Shown one piece after another: positions 1 to 13,196 of a stretch of 64,000 nt of DNA; the stretch's first letter is position 1, and each line of letters starts with the position of its first letter. A model generated the notes under the pieces. The model was given only the letters and a program-made list of their open reading frames with translations, did no database searches and had not been told where the DNA came from. The DNA is from Ailurus styani. Lineage: Eukaryota; Chordata; Mammalia; Carnivora; Ailuridae. The DNA lies in the NCBI GenBank assembly GCA_002007465.1, contig LNAC01000038.1, forward strand, positions 6,434,280-6,498,279, in the 5' to 3' direction. Made by a program: the position numbers and the translations under genes.

Positions 1-2594
1 ACATGGGAAGCCAAAAAATACTATTTTATCCTTTATCTTTATACCATTTCTAAGCCCTAATCACATACCACGTTATAGTTTAGTTACTTGTGTTTATGTT
101 TTGTCTATTGAATTGAATTTTAAAGTCTTAAAAGAAATGGGTTCTGCATTGTACTGTTCTTGTTTTTATTTTTCAATTAGTCCCACATAATGCTAGCAAT
201 TAATAATTATTTACAAAATTAATAAATTAATTGTTATCTAATATCAGTGAAGTTTCTTGGTTGATATACCATCCTGAAAAAGGTAAATGATAATTTAAAG
301 AATACTTTTCATTAAAAACATCGCTTTTCTCAGCATACTATTCCTATAATTAATAGGAAAAGGCATCAATATGTTTCCTATGAAAAAATAAGTTTGACGC
401 TAACATATCACACAACTGAGTCATTCCTTAAAATTGGTATGAGAGTTTATAAATGTGATATACTCTGATGATTATAACTTTTAATACAAATAAATACACA
501 GAGATATATGCTTTATTTGGCTTCAGTTGGTGTTTACATGCATACTGTTCTAGAGCAGATTATTAAATGAATGTAAGCATACTGAATTTCCAAATATGTG
601 AAAGGTTTTAAGTGAATTTTATAGGATAATATACACTGAAAAGTAGTATTGAATGGGCATAGTAAAACTAAATAGACAAAACCAGATCTGAATGTTTATA
701 TTAATCTCAAGAATGTATTTCCTTATAATACATATATGTAAGGTTATTATTTATTAGTGCAATGATCATATAGTAAATTCATAATAATTAAAATCAGATA
801 AATAAGATATATTAATAATAGCATTAATAAATAGTTTAGAGTTCTGGTCAGTGTTACAGAATAGGAATTACAAACTCAAATGCTTAATGCCTATGAGGAA
901 CAGTCAGGTCATATAAATTGATGAAGCAGTTGTGTATAAAGCCATAGAGAAATTTCTGGTAACCAAGGAGTTGAAATAATTCCTTCAAGCTGGTGAAATT
1001 TCAGGGTACCAAATAGAGCAAAAAGACAATAGATTACTAAAGAACTTCTGTTTATCCAAAATATAGTGGAACTATAATATTAGACACAAATATGTGGTAC
1101 CATCATTGAAGAGATAAATAGACCAAGTTATCCTTACCATGTTGGAGAGAAGGAACAAAAAACAAACAAACAAAGGGCTTGACATGGGATATAGGACTCA
1201 AGACTCCAATTTATGAAAGAGAGATCCAGGGATTGCCCAGGTATATGGCAAGAGTTTGTACCAGGAGTCACCAGCATAGAAGAAAGTTAGTCCCTCTTAC
1301 TGGAGCAGTTCAGAGTCTGAAGGAAAGATTTCTTCAAGGAGATCACATTAGCTCTCTACTTTTTTATGCTTCTGAATCTCTAGAGAGAAAAATTAGACAA
1401 TTGACAGTTTGGAGCTGAATTAGTAATGAGAATACATACAAAACTAAGCAAAATAAAATAGCAGGGAAAGCATAAACCATAGTATCTATAATGTTGGTTA
1501 CATTGAAATTGATTACACTGAAAACACAAGTCACATATTTGTGAAATATATTTATAGTTTATGTTATTGAAAAATGACTAGTATCAAAATTACCTAGTTA
1601 TCTGTTTAGAAACAATAAGAAAATACCAGCCATGAACTGGCAATTTGTGAAATTTACTGAGTCACATAAAATTAACTTAGGGAACATTAAATTAGGGAAA
1701 CTGCCTAATTTCTCTAGTAAATTCCGTAAGAAAATTGAGAAGGACTTATTTATGGGTGAAATATCTTGACTTTTAAATGCTAGCAATACTATGGTGATTT
1801 TTTTTCTTAATACTATATTAGGTAATAATATTCTGTCAAACAACAACAACTATAACAAAGACTGCAGGTAAGATAAGGCCCAATGTCTGTACATCACTAG
1901 TTTTAACATAATGGCTTAAATAGCTGGTGTTTCTATTCCACATAAACCGTTATCAAACAATATTCATTTAAAAAATAAACACTATTACTGAAATTTATAA
2001 TGAAATTAAACACATTTAAGTAAGAATACATTTTCATAGTGTTGTTTAGCTTGCCTTTACTCACAAACTATTACCCAAGTGTGAGAATAGAGGGCCAAGA
2101 ACAGCCCAATAAGTAGGTGATTATAAGGATAATTAAAACTGCAGAGATAAGGCTATTTATTTGATTCCTTCTTTGTGTTGGCTTGTGTTTTGATTGTGAC
2201 ATTTAGAATTGATGGCCTAAAATCCAGTAAAATCCCATGACCATATTCTTTTAGAAGCACAGTTCATCAAATACAATTTTAGTTTAATGAGACTTTTTTA
2301 AAAACTGGGAAAAATTAGTCATGCTTTTCTGTAATTTTGAAAAGATCTTTTTAAATAGTGACCCAATTATGATCAACCAGAATTCAGCGTACAGTAACTA
2401 GATTGAACAGTTTAGGCTATAATCAATACTGTGTTGAAGGCATGTACATTGTTATGAATTTGAGTATAATTCTTTTTTGTTTACATTTACTTTATTTTAA
2501 TCTCCTATGTATCCATAATATTTTACCAAATTAAGAAAAGTGTCATATGTAAATAATGAGCATGTCACTTAACACTTAACAAATATTTGCTGCA

Positions 2595-3030
2595 TGTCAA
2601 CAAGGTATGATTTGGGGGACCAGTCATTGTTGGAGGTCATTGAGAGGATGTGACCTCAGGTTGACCCAAAAACTGGACCCCGGGCAATCAGAAGCTCCTC
2701 ACACAACCCTCCCCTGTCCTTGGAATGTACGTTCTTCCCACCATTCCCCCACTGGGAGCTGTTTCAGTGATGCAGCCTTGAGAGAGTAAGGAGTTGTTGA
2801 GACTGTCTAGACCGAGTATATGACTGAATTCAGTTAATCCTCTCTACAAACTTTTAAGATTCTGGTGGGCAAGTGCAGAGATAAACTTGTTCTGTTGGTG
2901 CCCAAGACAAGCTTCAGATAAGTTCCCTTGCTTCTTAAACCTGCCACCTACCAGTCTGGAGTGGCCTGACTCTTCCATCGCCTCTTGCTCTAGGTATAGA
3001 GGAGCCAGTTGTGAAACAACCATCATTCTA
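2595..3030. repeat. LTR-like block, unassigned
   Basis: A markedly more GC-rich block than its surroundings, with CCCCGGG, short pyrimidine runs and an ending near ACAACCATCA. The composition resembles a solo retroviral LTR, but I could not find target-site duplications, and the ends are approximate. Confidence 0.35.
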
Positions 3031-3462
3031 GTAGAAGTGGGCAGAGGAAAAAATTAAATGACAAACAAATTATGTATCATGTTCAGTGGTGATATTTGCT
3101 GTGGAAATATTTATTTTAAAACAGGTTGGGAAAAGAGAAATGGGTTTGGAGGACTGTAGTTTTAAAAGTGGTGCTTTAACCAGGACTTGAAGGAAGACCT
3201 GTGGTTAACTTCATGGATATCTGGGGAAAAATAATTCCAAAGATAGGGATCAGTCAGTTCAAAGGGAAAATGCTTAGCATTTTTAAGGAACAGCAAGGAG
3301 TCCAGAATAACTAAAGTGAAATGTGTTAAGGATATAGAGGAGAATAAGATCAAAGAGATAATGTACTTGATCTATGACATAGATCCTTTGTGAGGGCTGA
3401 CTTTCACTGTGAAAACAGTTGATAAGTTTTGAATAGAGAAATGAGATGCTTAGACTTATTTA

Positions 3463-3617
3463 GAAGGAAGGAAGGAAGGAAGAAAAAAAATGAAGGAAGG
3501 AAAGGAAGGGAGGGAGGGAGGGAGGAAGGGAGGAAAAGAAATGAAGGAAGGAAGGAAAAGGAAGGAAAGGGAGGCAGGGAGGGAGGCAGGGAGGGAGGCA
3601 GGGAGGGAGGGAGGAGG
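3463..3617 (+). repeat. (GGAA)n/(GGGA)n purine microsatellite
   Basis: About 155 bases almost entirely A and G on the plus strand, shifting from GGAA units to GGGA and GGCA units. Polypurine tracts of this kind can adopt triplex structure. The open frames predicted through it on either strand are low-complexity artefacts. Confidence 0.9.
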
Positions 3618-3776
3618 TGAGATAAAGAAATGCATCTCATTCTGTATTCTGTGTTCAAAATAGATGGTAGGGGCAAAAGCTAGTCAGAACAGTTAGAAGT
3701 ACACTGCAATAATCGAGATAAACTTTTTAGACCAGGATTATAGCAGGGAATGTGATGGGAAAAAAAAACCATTCTG

Positions 3777-3981
3777 GGGGTGCCTGGATGGCTCAGTGGT
3801 TAAGCGTTCGGCTCAGGTCATGATCCCAGGGTCCTGGGATCCAGCACCACCTGAGGCTCCCTACTCAGTGCAGACCCTGCTTTCTTCCTCTCCTGCTGCT
3901 TCTCCTGCTTGTGCTCTCTCTCTTTCTGTTTCTCATGCTGTCTCTGTCTGTCTAATAAGTAAATAAAATCTTTAAAAAATA
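3777..3981 (+). repeat. CAN-SINE (tRNA-Lys derived), plus orientation
   Basis: Head GTGCCTGGATGGCTCAGTGG with internal promoter box text GGTCATGATCCCAGG, CT-rich middle and tail AAATAAAATCTTTAAAAAAT. Diverged from the young copies, so an older insertion. Confidence 0.9.
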
Positions 3982-6900
3982 TTCTATACCAGACAGATTT
4001 TGAAGATATAGTCTATAGGATTTCCTAAAATATAGGATGTGAAGGATCATAGAATAATAGGAATGACGGATGACTTCAAGATTTTTGGCCTGGACAAGTA
4101 ATAAGATGTTATTGCCTTTTTTTTTTTTCCTTTTCTTTTCTTTTCTTTTCTTTCTTTTCTTTTCTTTTCTATCAACTTGGCGAGTAGAACAGTTGAGAGT
4201 AGAACAAGTTGGGAGTAGTTGGGAGTAGAACAGCTTTAGGGATGAAAACGAGGTTAGAATTTGGGTGTATCCTACTTAATTAGACATCCAAGTGGAAATT
4301 TAGAATAGTTGTTGGAAATATGTTTGGATTATAAGAATGAGGCAAAGATGGGGGTCTACATTTGAGTATTTTCAATTTATCTCTATATTGATATGTCTAT
4401 ATGTCTATGTAGGTATTGATATAGATATATATAGTACCTGGGAGGGTAGATAGATCATCAAGAGCCAGAATTTAAATTAAAAAAAAAAAAAAGAAAGAAA
4501 GATGAGGACATGGACCACTCTAAAGTAGAGTCAGAAAAGAAGCCAGTTAGGGAGAGTGAGTAAAGTAAAAGAATAACCAACATAATAAAGAATCTGCAAG
4601 CCAGCTCTGGTGCTTATCCCGAACTAGAAAGAATAAGCTGTGATTGGTTCAACCACTAGTTACAGTAGGATTGTTTTTTTTTTTTTAATTTGTTTGCTTG
4701 CTTTTGTTGTTAATGCTGTTTTGTTTTCTTTACCAAATTGATTTTTAAATCATTGAAATCTATTTCATATGCCTGAGAGTAGTGTTGAAGTTAATACTCT
4801 CCAGACTACTTATTAAAGTTCAAATAATGTAGATAGGTTCCTCTCTCTGAAGAAAACCTTCAAACATAAATATAAACATATTATTCTGAAAATTATTGAA
4901 TATACAAATTAAAATGATGATTAAGTTTTAATTGTATTTGGAGAAATGGTGACTCAGCTAGCTTCAATTCTATCTTAAATTCAAACAATCAAAGCTAGCT
5001 GATTTATTTTATTTGGAAAGTAAACACATTAAGAATTAATTTCCCTCAAATTTTACCAATGCCCCAGTCCATGAGGAAATAAAAAAAGCTGATCAGACTT
5101 CCAAATGCATTTTTCCCATTATAAGAATTTCATAGATTATTAGAAAACTATAAGAAGTATTAATATTTTACAGATCTGGTAATTTCTTTGATCAAATCAT
5201 GCCCTTTGATTAATAGCAGAAATCATATACTTAGTAAGAATGAAATCAGTTGGCTCTGTCCTCGTAAACACTCAGTATATCAGTCATTCTCAGATCAAGG
5301 AAAGGGAGAACTCCAACCAGTTTTATTAAAGTGCTGAAAAATGATAATCAAATGAACATTTCTTCATAATCAAGCTTAAAAATTTAATGTCTTATTCTGT
5401 GTCGTCTCAGCATGATTTTCTCATAGCAATTGTAGATTTACAACTTTCAGGTAGCTTGGTTTGTTGTGATGTGCTTAGTATTTAAAGTCTGGTAAACCCA
5501 GGCACTTGTAACTATCGACTCCCCTTTTCTGACTCAACATAATATTAAAAAGCAGGTGTTGCACATCCAGTCATTATAGACCTCTTTTTGATTTGTTAAC
5601 TTACTGCCACTTACTCTTCTAGTGATTATAAAATAAAGTGATTATAAGAATAGATATCAAATAGATATGAATAGATACCGAATTCATTTTTTCTGACTAC
5701 TTTAAGCCACTCATTGTCATCCTCCTCAAATATTTGTCTAATTCATACTGAAATAACTCTAGCATGGGAAAATGAATTACTTTCTAAAGTGAAAACTAAA
5801 ACTTTCTAATGTTGGAAATTCCAGTGATTAGAAACATTTCAAATATTTCTTAAGTGCAAAGTATGTTTTATTTTCTCAGCATCCACTATGGTTAGATTTT
5901 GGCAGTAAAGTTATTGAAATGGTCTTCAAAAATTTTATAACATACAGAATACATAAGTTTGTTCATAATTGGCATTTGCTATTTAAAAAGGCTTGGCAAC
6001 AGATTAATTGGTGTTAAATTTCTGTATAAATTCCACCCTAGGAATCACCCTGGGCATGATTGCTCCTTAAAAGATGAGTAATAAAAGAGAAAGAAACGGG
6101 TAATTCATGGCACAGAAAATGAATAATATGCTATCTCCCTGTGAAGTTTCTATTTTTTGGTTTAGGTCTATCCTCCAGATTAAACCAAGGCAAGTTTTCT
6201 GGAAGTCTTTTAGAGATTTGCAAATAATTATTATGTACAGTTCTGCCTTTCTCTCTTCTCCTTCTTTCCCATGTCTTAATTTGTCCATATTCTGTTTTCT
6301 GGACAAGCCCCATCATTAGTAAAACGACACATTCCCTAAGGTTTCTTATCTCCAGTGGACATGTCACTAGTTCTTTTAAGATTTCCTCAAATATACAGTG
6401 ACTTTGAATATCCTCGATAAAATTTTCAATTAAAAAAAAAACCTCCAAACTCCTCTAGCTTGTTGATACACATTTTAAATGTCACCCAGATTATATCACC
6501 CAGATTATATCACCCAGATAATTATATGAATTATTTGATTGTGGAGAAAAAAAATCAGAACTATTACTTTTCATTCTAAAAACTGTTCTACTGAAGGAAG
6601 AGTGATTTAGATTTTTTTTGTCATGTACATAACATCCCTTACATATACTTCGTACATTCTCAAATAAAATTCACTGGTTGATTCTATAGAAAAAAAGTAT
6701 ACAAAAAACTTAATCATTTACAAGCATACTTATAATAGTTTATATTTCAAAGGTCTCATATCCTATTGATGGGTAGATATGAGTGGTTCAATAAACCCTT
6801 GTCCATATTTAAGTAGCAGAAGAAAAACATTATTAATTATACTAAAACTCTTTTATAGTCTTGCTACATTCTAGTTCTAAATCACATGCAGTAACTTAAT

Positions 6901-7002
6901 TGTCTTTTTCCCTGAGTGTATCATGTTTTGCCTATAAAGATATAAAAAAATTTCTGTTATAAGTGAGATCAGAACTACTTCTAGAAATTAAATAAAATGA
7001 TA

Positions 7003-7028
7003 TTTATTTTTATAAATACTAGTTTATT
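7003..7028 (-). promoter_or_regulatory. Candidate CDH9 polyadenylation signals
   Basis: Two AATAAA hexamers on the minus strand (TTTATT at 7003-7008 and 7023-7028) lie about 515-540 bases after the stop codon. Another AATAAA lies at 7275-7280, about 265 bases after the stop. The region is very AT-rich, so chance matches are expected; none can be selected without transcript data. Confidence 0.3.
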
Positions 7029-7541
7029 TCATAAAAATACAAAAATATAAATATACATTTATAAAAATATGAATGAATTAACACAAAGACATTCTTCAAC
7101 TAAATAAATATGGCAGTCATAGTCATTCCTATTTCTTTAGGGATATACTTTTTCATATTAATTTACAAAGCAGTTGCACAATGTTTAATAGTAAAGGTGA
7201 CTGTAAGTCAGTTAAGAAAACATTTATAAAGTTTTTATAGTTAAGGAAAGGCACAAAAAGCCTTTTATGTAATTTTTATTGATTATTGATGTGATATACT
7301 TTCCTTCAGAGATTGTTAGGCAAAGAGAGTGAACTGGTTATTATTACTTTTTTTTAATCTATGTCATTCGTATTCATTCACAGAAACTTACTGATTAAGC
7401 AAACCCTTACTAAGACAACACCTACGTATTGTTTGTAATTTCAAATCTTTAAAAATTTCCTCCAAGGAAGAGAATGCAGGCCACTCAATCTAGTAATAAG
7501 GAGAGTACTTCCAAAAACATGGATCAAGTCATACAATACTC

Positions 7542-8029
7542 TTAATCTCGGTCACTGTCGTCACCCCCATACATATCGGCAAGCTTTTTAAAACGAGGCC
7601 CCCAGTCGCTGAGGTAATCATAATCTTGGTTACAATCTGCTGTGAGAGACTCTAAAGAACTGAGTGAATCTGCTATGGAATCATTCCCTTCATAGGCATA
7701 TGTTGCCAGTGAATCATAAGGTGGTGCACTTGGGTCTGAGTCATTTTCTTTTAATCTTCGGTGGATAAAATCTTGTACGTCAATATTTTCCCACAGAGGC
7801 ACAGTCCTCCTTATCTGAAATATAGTTTCAGGCATTACATCCCTTCTAAGTTTACTGTCTTCTCTTGCTTCTGGATTCCTTAATGTGCCAATGTCAAAAG
7901 CTTGGGTATCTTCTTCCCCGCCCCCTTCATCATTGTAGGTCACGATGTTGTCCCGGACATCGTCTTTTGAGATTATCAGAGGTTCCTTTTTTCTCTGTCT
8001 CTTCAGTGCAGCAAACAGTACAACTAAAA
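7542..8029 (-). CDS. CDH9: CDH9 terminal coding exon (12): end of membrane helix and cytoplasmic tail
   Basis: Begins after a TTCATAG acceptor; two bases complete a Val codon begun in exon 11, then [16 protein letters not shown], the end of the transmembrane helix followed by the basic stop-transfer anchor. Next comes the juxtamembrane p120-catenin-binding region ([20 protein letters not shown]). The C-terminal third ([17 protein letters not shown], then a Ser-rich SLSSLES stretch and [21 protein letters not shown]) is the beta-catenin-binding domain that links cadherin to alpha-catenin and actin. It ends DDSDRD-stop, with TAA at 7542-7544. The ending DSDRD separates CDH9 from CDH6 and CDH10, whose tails end SDKDS. 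All expected blocks are present and intact. Confidence 0.96.
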
Positions 8030-8459
8030 CTATGAACAACAACAACAACAAAGAGAAAATAGTGAGATTGCATGATTCAGGTTTAAATTAAATATAGCGC
8101 ACTTTGCTGAGGGAAGTGTGTGTGGTATGAGAGATTCTGAGATTTGTTTGGATAAAGAGTTAACTGCAGTACACAAATACAGCGTGTCTTGGGCCAGTGA
8201 CTAAATGTCCTGTATTGGTAAAGCAGCAGATATTACAATCCCTTTATTTACTTTCAAGAGTCACTATCCTGTAGAGCTCTGACATTGCAAAAGCCTTATT
8301 CAGTTATGGCTAATTCATTTAGCCAACTGTTAATTATGTGATACTTCATTCCTCTCAACAGTATGCTTGCTTAAAAATACTAAAATTCTAAAGCTACAGT
8401 CAGTATTATTGCAAGAGAAATTGAGCATCAGTTTAATATTTTCTTAATGACTCAAGGGT

Positions 8460-8575
8460 ATATATGAGAAACATTATTCACATATATGCATATATATGCA
8501 TTATATATGTTCATATATTATACACATGCATATACATATATGTGTGTATGTATGTATGTACATAAATATATACGT
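8460..8575. repeat. Alternating TA/TG-rich tract
   Basis: Dense TATATGCATA, CATATATGTG and (TATG)n units in intron 11. Low-complexity DNA with potential for unusual helix forms. Confidence 0.75.
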
Positions 8576-8629
8576 GCTACTTGATTTAATTCCTTCCAGA
8601 AGCTCATATCTGTTTATTATTTATTTATT

Positions 8630-8795
8630 TACTTTTATTATGTTATGTTAGCCACCATACAGTACATCATTAATTTTTGATGTCGTGTTCTATGATTCAT
8701 TGTTTGCATATAACACCCAGTGCTCCATGTAATCCGTGCCTTCCTTAATACCCATCACCAGGCTAATCTGTCCTCCCAGCCCCCTGCTCATATCT
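8630..8795 (-). repeat. L1-like fragment, minus orientation
   Basis: Contains AACACCCAGTGCTCCATG and AATACCCATCACCAGGCT, text that recurs at 61476-61610 in related form and is common in carnivoran L1 elements read on the opposite strand. Confidence 0.6.
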
Positions 8796-10604
8796 GTTTA
8801 AATTCCTTTTGACTTGGTTTTGAAAGTCTACTTAAAATCTGAAATATAACTCTATAAATGACAATATAAAATTCCGAGTCTAACTTATCTTTAGCCTGTA
8901 CTCATCTTACAAGACAGCTCAGACTAATTATCAGGTTACTGAAGATTTCCTTGACTTACACAGTTGCATTGGAACTTTCTGGCTAAAATGTTAATTATAA
9001 TCCCTCTATTCACTGTATTGTTTTTATTATTTGCATACCAATTATTTGCATACAGTTATCAGGTTAACTGTGAACTTTCCCATACAGAATATACTTTCTA
9101 GTTTTTTGTTATATTTCTGAAATTTAACATATGCATATATGTGACAGTGAACGTATGCAAAATAAATGTTTTGCAATTTACACATACACTTAAAAATAAG
9201 AAAAAGACACGATTTCCAAAATATAAATTTTCCATTGGAAATGGACCAAGTCCCTAATTTTATAGATAAGAAATGTTAAGAAATAAAGATAATTTCACTA
9301 AAGCACACTTGCACATTGCATGGGAGAAATAAAAAACAGGTTCCCCTTACTTTGGGCAGCTAAATGTTTTGTCAATACTATTTATGTTTTATTAAAAACA
9401 AGGAAATGTTGGCTCAAAAATCTGTCATTTCTCAATTTTTGTGTTGAGATTACACAATGCAAACTCATTTACATTGAGACCACATTTCACCATGGCCTTT
9501 GCATGCCTTATAACTCCATTAAAAGCCTGTCCAATGCTATTATCATATTGGCCAACACACTTTCCTTAGCTCCTACTAATTGGTAGAAAAAATAAAAAAA
9601 AAATGCCTTTGAAGCATCTTCAGTTAACCTCCATAGAATAGGTTATGGGTGCTGAGCTATATGCAGAATCATCTTGGAGACAATTAAAAAAAAAGACCTT
9701 TTCAATAAAAATGGAACATATCTGTACTCTCCCTATTAAAGGATGAAAATAAGTTAATTAACTCCAGCATAGATTTGAAACCCACCAATTTAGTGAATCA
9801 TGCAGTTAAAAAAAAAAGGTTCCTTCTAAATTGAATACTGAATTAATTTATACATTCTCTACTTTTCTCAAAATTTTTATAAATTCTGACTATAAAAGAA
9901 AAACAATATAGTCAAATTATTTTAAGGGTTTCTTGGCTAATATAATATTTATTAACTCCCACAAATGGACCTTAGAATGTTCTGAGTTTTTTTCTCCTCT
10001 GTTGGATCAAAATCATCTACTTCATTTCCCTAACCTGAGGTTATTTATTGAATGGAATTTAGAAAGGTTAAGATAAGGAATAGAAAAAAGTGTATCACTA
10101 TTTTCATTAATCCGTAACTGAAATTTAGTATTTCTATTATGAATATCAGAATATATAGTTACTATAGTGATAGTAAGAGTATGTGTGACTATTAAATGAG
10201 TAGAAAGCAACAGATATTTTATATTGCATTTTAGTTATGACAATCTCAAATGATCATTAGACTTGCACTAGAACACGGCACATATGACAATAAGCACATT
10301 TTGCTTTTGTTTCTTGTTTAATTGGATGCACATATTTCCTTTTGTCTAATACATCCTATTCTTATTAATTTAAATTATCATTCTAAGTAGTTCCCATAAG
10401 CTTCATCTGACTCCCAAGGTGTCTAAGGAACCAAAAAAATTAAAAAGTCCTGCCTCAGGTTTTAATCCTCGACTTTGCCTTGTAACATAGACAAACTCTA
10501 AGAACTACATTTCTTCACACTGTAATAGGTAGGTCTAAAATATCATTGTCCATGCTATAGCACTACCTTGTAAAGAGCAGGCTCTCTTTACTACAGAAAC
10601 TTAT

Positions 10605-11325
10605 TTAAAATTTAGTAACTATGTGCAAACGGTTGTTGGTGAGGATGTAGAGAAGGGGAACCTTCTTGGTGGTGGGAATAAAGACTGGTGTAGCCACTCT
10701 GGAAAACAGTAAAAGTTAAAAATAGAACTACCCTATGATCCAGGAATTCCACTATTAGGTATTTATCCAAAGGATACAAAAATACTAATTCAGAGGGATA
10801 TGTGCACCCCAATATTTATAGCAGCATTATCTGCAATAGCCAAATTATGCAAACAGTGCAAGTGTCTGTTGACTGATGAAGGGATAAAGTAGTATATATA
10901 GAGAGAGAGTGGATATTACTCAGACATAATAAAGAATGAAATTCTGTCATTTGCAATGACATGGGTGGAGCTAGAGAGTAGTATGCTAAGTGAAATAAGT
11001 CAGAGAAAGACAAATACCGTATGATTTCACTCATATGTGGAATTTAAGAAACAAAACAGATGAACATAGGGAAAGAAAAAAGAGAGAAGCGAACTATACT
11101 TAAAACAGACTCCTAACTATAGAGAACTAACTGAGAGATTCTGGAAGACAGGTGGGAAAAAGGGATGGGTTAAATGGGTGATGGGGTTCAAGGAGGGCTC
11201 TTACTGTGATGAGCACCGGGTATTGTATGGAAGTGTTGAATCATTATATTGTACACCTGAAACTAATATTACGCTGTATATTAACTAAGTTGAATTTGAA
11301 TGAAAACTTTAAAAAAGATGAAATC
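10605..11325 (+). repeat. L1 3' end (end of ORF2 and 3' UTR), plus orientation
   Basis: Has the L1 signature TATTTATAGCAGCATTATC near AATAGCCAAATTATG, followed by GGTGATGGGGTTCAAGGAGG and GTACACCTGAAACTAATAT before an A-rich end. The reading frame is broken. Parallels 45590-45970, so the two derive from related L1s. Confidence 0.85.
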
Positions 11326-12414
11326 ACAGCAAAAATGCTTTAGGAAGTTTGATAATGAAACCTGAATTGGAACCAATGTTTACTAAAATAATAGAAAACC
11401 ACTCCATATATAAGCAACCAGTTGGGAAGGTGGAAGGGCAGAAAGGTGGCAGACTTTTCAGAATAATGAAGCAGCCTTCTAGGATTTCTGCTTAGAAAAA
11501 ATATTATGCAATTTAGTTTCATAATGTTATGGTATCTAAGCTTGTTTTGGGGGCGCTTTTGTTCCCCCATGTGTATGTGCTTATCTTTATGTCTGTGCAT
11601 ATTATCTTAATATGGAGATGTTAAAAATCAAATTTGAAATATACATATTTCCATGTTGTTATAAATTAGGAAAGTACAACTATGTGAACAAATAAAACAA
11701 TATAACATCAGTAGCACTTAGCGGAAAGGTAAGCCAAAATTTATTTTCCATGGGGATACAAACATTTTTTACAGAAGAGTTGAACTTTCTAGCAGCAGTT
11801 TTGAGACATGGATTGGTGGTATGAATATTCTAAACCCTGAGAAAACGTTTTTCTAAATAGTTGGATCATTTTAGCTGAGACAAATGTTTTCCCCTCACTT
11901 TCATCAATCCCCCACTGAAGTCCTGCAAGGATATCTGGCCAAAGGGATTTCATCCAGATAGCTTGAAAGGATTTGCAGTGAAAAGGAGCCAGCACATATG
12001 AGCACTGGAACATAAATTTGGCTGGCTCTCATGCCCTAAGCATAAGCATTTTGGATGAATATTTGATGGAAACAATTGGGGGGGGAATGTTTTACAGTGG
12101 AACAACTGTTTAATTGAATTAAATTGTTGTCCTGTTAGGGCATGCTCAAATAAAACATTTGCTATTGAAAGCATGACTTTAGAAAACATTGCAGGACTAG
12201 GTGTGACCACAATGTCATAGTGATATTTTTGAAAAATGAACTTAAACTTTTCATTTGCACCTGTGTATAACAAATCGTATGAATAAAAAGTTTATCTTAT
12301 CTTGACAATTTAAATGCACTTGGCAGTTAGGTGTCTAATACACATAACAATATTTGTTAGTAATATTTGTAAAGGTAGTCTTTGTGAGAATAATGGTTTA
12401 AAAGGAAAATTCTG

Positions 12415-12600
12415 AAATAGACTTATCTGAGTTTGAATGCTAGTTAAAACCTTTCTGAACAAGTGAATTTGTATAAGTTATTTGGTCTTTCTTGAAAAGA
12501 ATCAAAGTATTTATCTTACAGAATTGATATGAAAATTAAATCAGTTATAAAATTAAATATCCTAAGAACAGTGACCATGGTTAGTTAGCACTAAGCAGTA
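12415..12600 (+). repeat. MIR-like remnant
   Basis: Order of motifs (GAGTTTGAATGC, TAAGTTATTTGGTC, AATTGATATGAAAATTAAA) follows the MIR core pattern, but divergence is high. Confidence 0.45.
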
Positions 12601-12848
12601 TAACATAAAATAGTTTTAAAATATGTGTCTGTATATATGTATATAACATTAGCTGTTATCTGTTTTTCATCTCTAGAAAGCTAGACCTATCTCAGAACTC
12701 ATTTTTTTTTCTAATCGAAAGAACCCTTTTAATGAAAAGTTAAATAGCTCAACCTTTAGCCCTAGAGAAGTGTGCTTTTCGGTAACACCATCATTGAACA
12801 AGAAGAGAGAGACTTATTTGAGTGAAGTGAGCGTTTGGTATAGCTTAC

Positions 12849-13100
12849 CGAGGAGGATGATGACACAAAGAAGGATGGCAATGAGGGCCCCCGTGCTCAG
12901 CCCAGCCGCTAGGACCAAGGCCTCTGCGTTGCAGGACTGCATGTTTCCTTGATTATCACAGGCACACACACGAATAGTGAGTGTGCCAGTGCTGCTCTGA
13001 ATTGGATAATCATTGTCAAAGATTAAAATCGGCAGTAAATAGGTGCTCATTTTGCTGCGGCTGTACCCATCTTTTCGAGTCATGATTCCTGCTGTATTAT
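12849..13100 (-). CDS. CDH9: CDH9 exon 11: membrane-proximal EC5 and most of transmembrane helix
   Basis: 252 bp, phase 1 at both ends. Acceptor CCCCTAG, donor CTCG/GTAAGC. Encodes [20 protein letters not shown], then the end of EC5 ([29 protein letters not shown]) with the conserved cysteines of EC5 (CACD, QSC). The hydrophobic helix [17 protein letters not shown] follows and continues into exon 12. The gap to exon 10 is only 96 bp, so the two form a compact pair. Confidence 0.96.
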
Positions 13101-13196
13101 CTAGGGGTAAAAAAAAAAGTGGGGAAGAAAAAACTCAGACCAGTTTTTAATTTTGCATCTGAAGGTCTCAATTTTAGCTTAAAAATTGTTCTGTAC

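Larger units (their letters stand above)
3130..4560. repeat. Old interspersed repeat remnant (family uncertain), interrupted
   Basis: Text such as GGAACAGCAAGGAGTCCAG and GACATCCAAGTGGAAATTTAG resembles a widespread ancient mammalian repeat. It is interrupted by a purine microsatellite (3463-3617), a CAN-SINE (3777-3981) and a (CTTTT)n run. I cannot name the family safely. Confidence 0.35.
1..7541. other. CDH9 3' UTR and downstream non-coding DNA
   Basis: No gene is supported here. Bases immediately below 7541 are the CDH9 3' UTR on the minus strand; its end is not certain. The rest is AT-rich DNA with an LTR-like block (about 2595-3030), a purine-rich microsatellite (3463-3617), one CAN-SINE (about 3777-3981), a (CTTTT)n run (about 4118-4172) and an old repeat remnant around 3130-4560. 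Short open frames such as 1179-1418 and 6131-6448 have no recognisable protein similarity. Confidence 0.7.
8030..12848 (-). other. CDH9 intron 11
   Basis: 4.8 kb between exons 11 and 12 with GTAAGC donor and ATAG acceptor. Contains an alternating TA/TG tract (about 8460-8575), an antisense L1-like fragment (8630-8795), a sense-to-plus L1 3' end (10605-11325) and a MIR-like remnant (about 12415-12600). Remaining parts show nothing I recognise. Confidence 0.85.

Noticed and set aside
1179..1418. 79-codon open frame downstream of CDH9
   Set aside because: No recognisable domain or splice context. Short open frames of this size are expected by chance in DNA of this length.
3404..3676. Open frames on both strands through the purine tract
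   Set aside because: They exist only because of the simple repeat; the translated text is low-complexity Pro/Ser/Phe or Glu/Gly/Arg.
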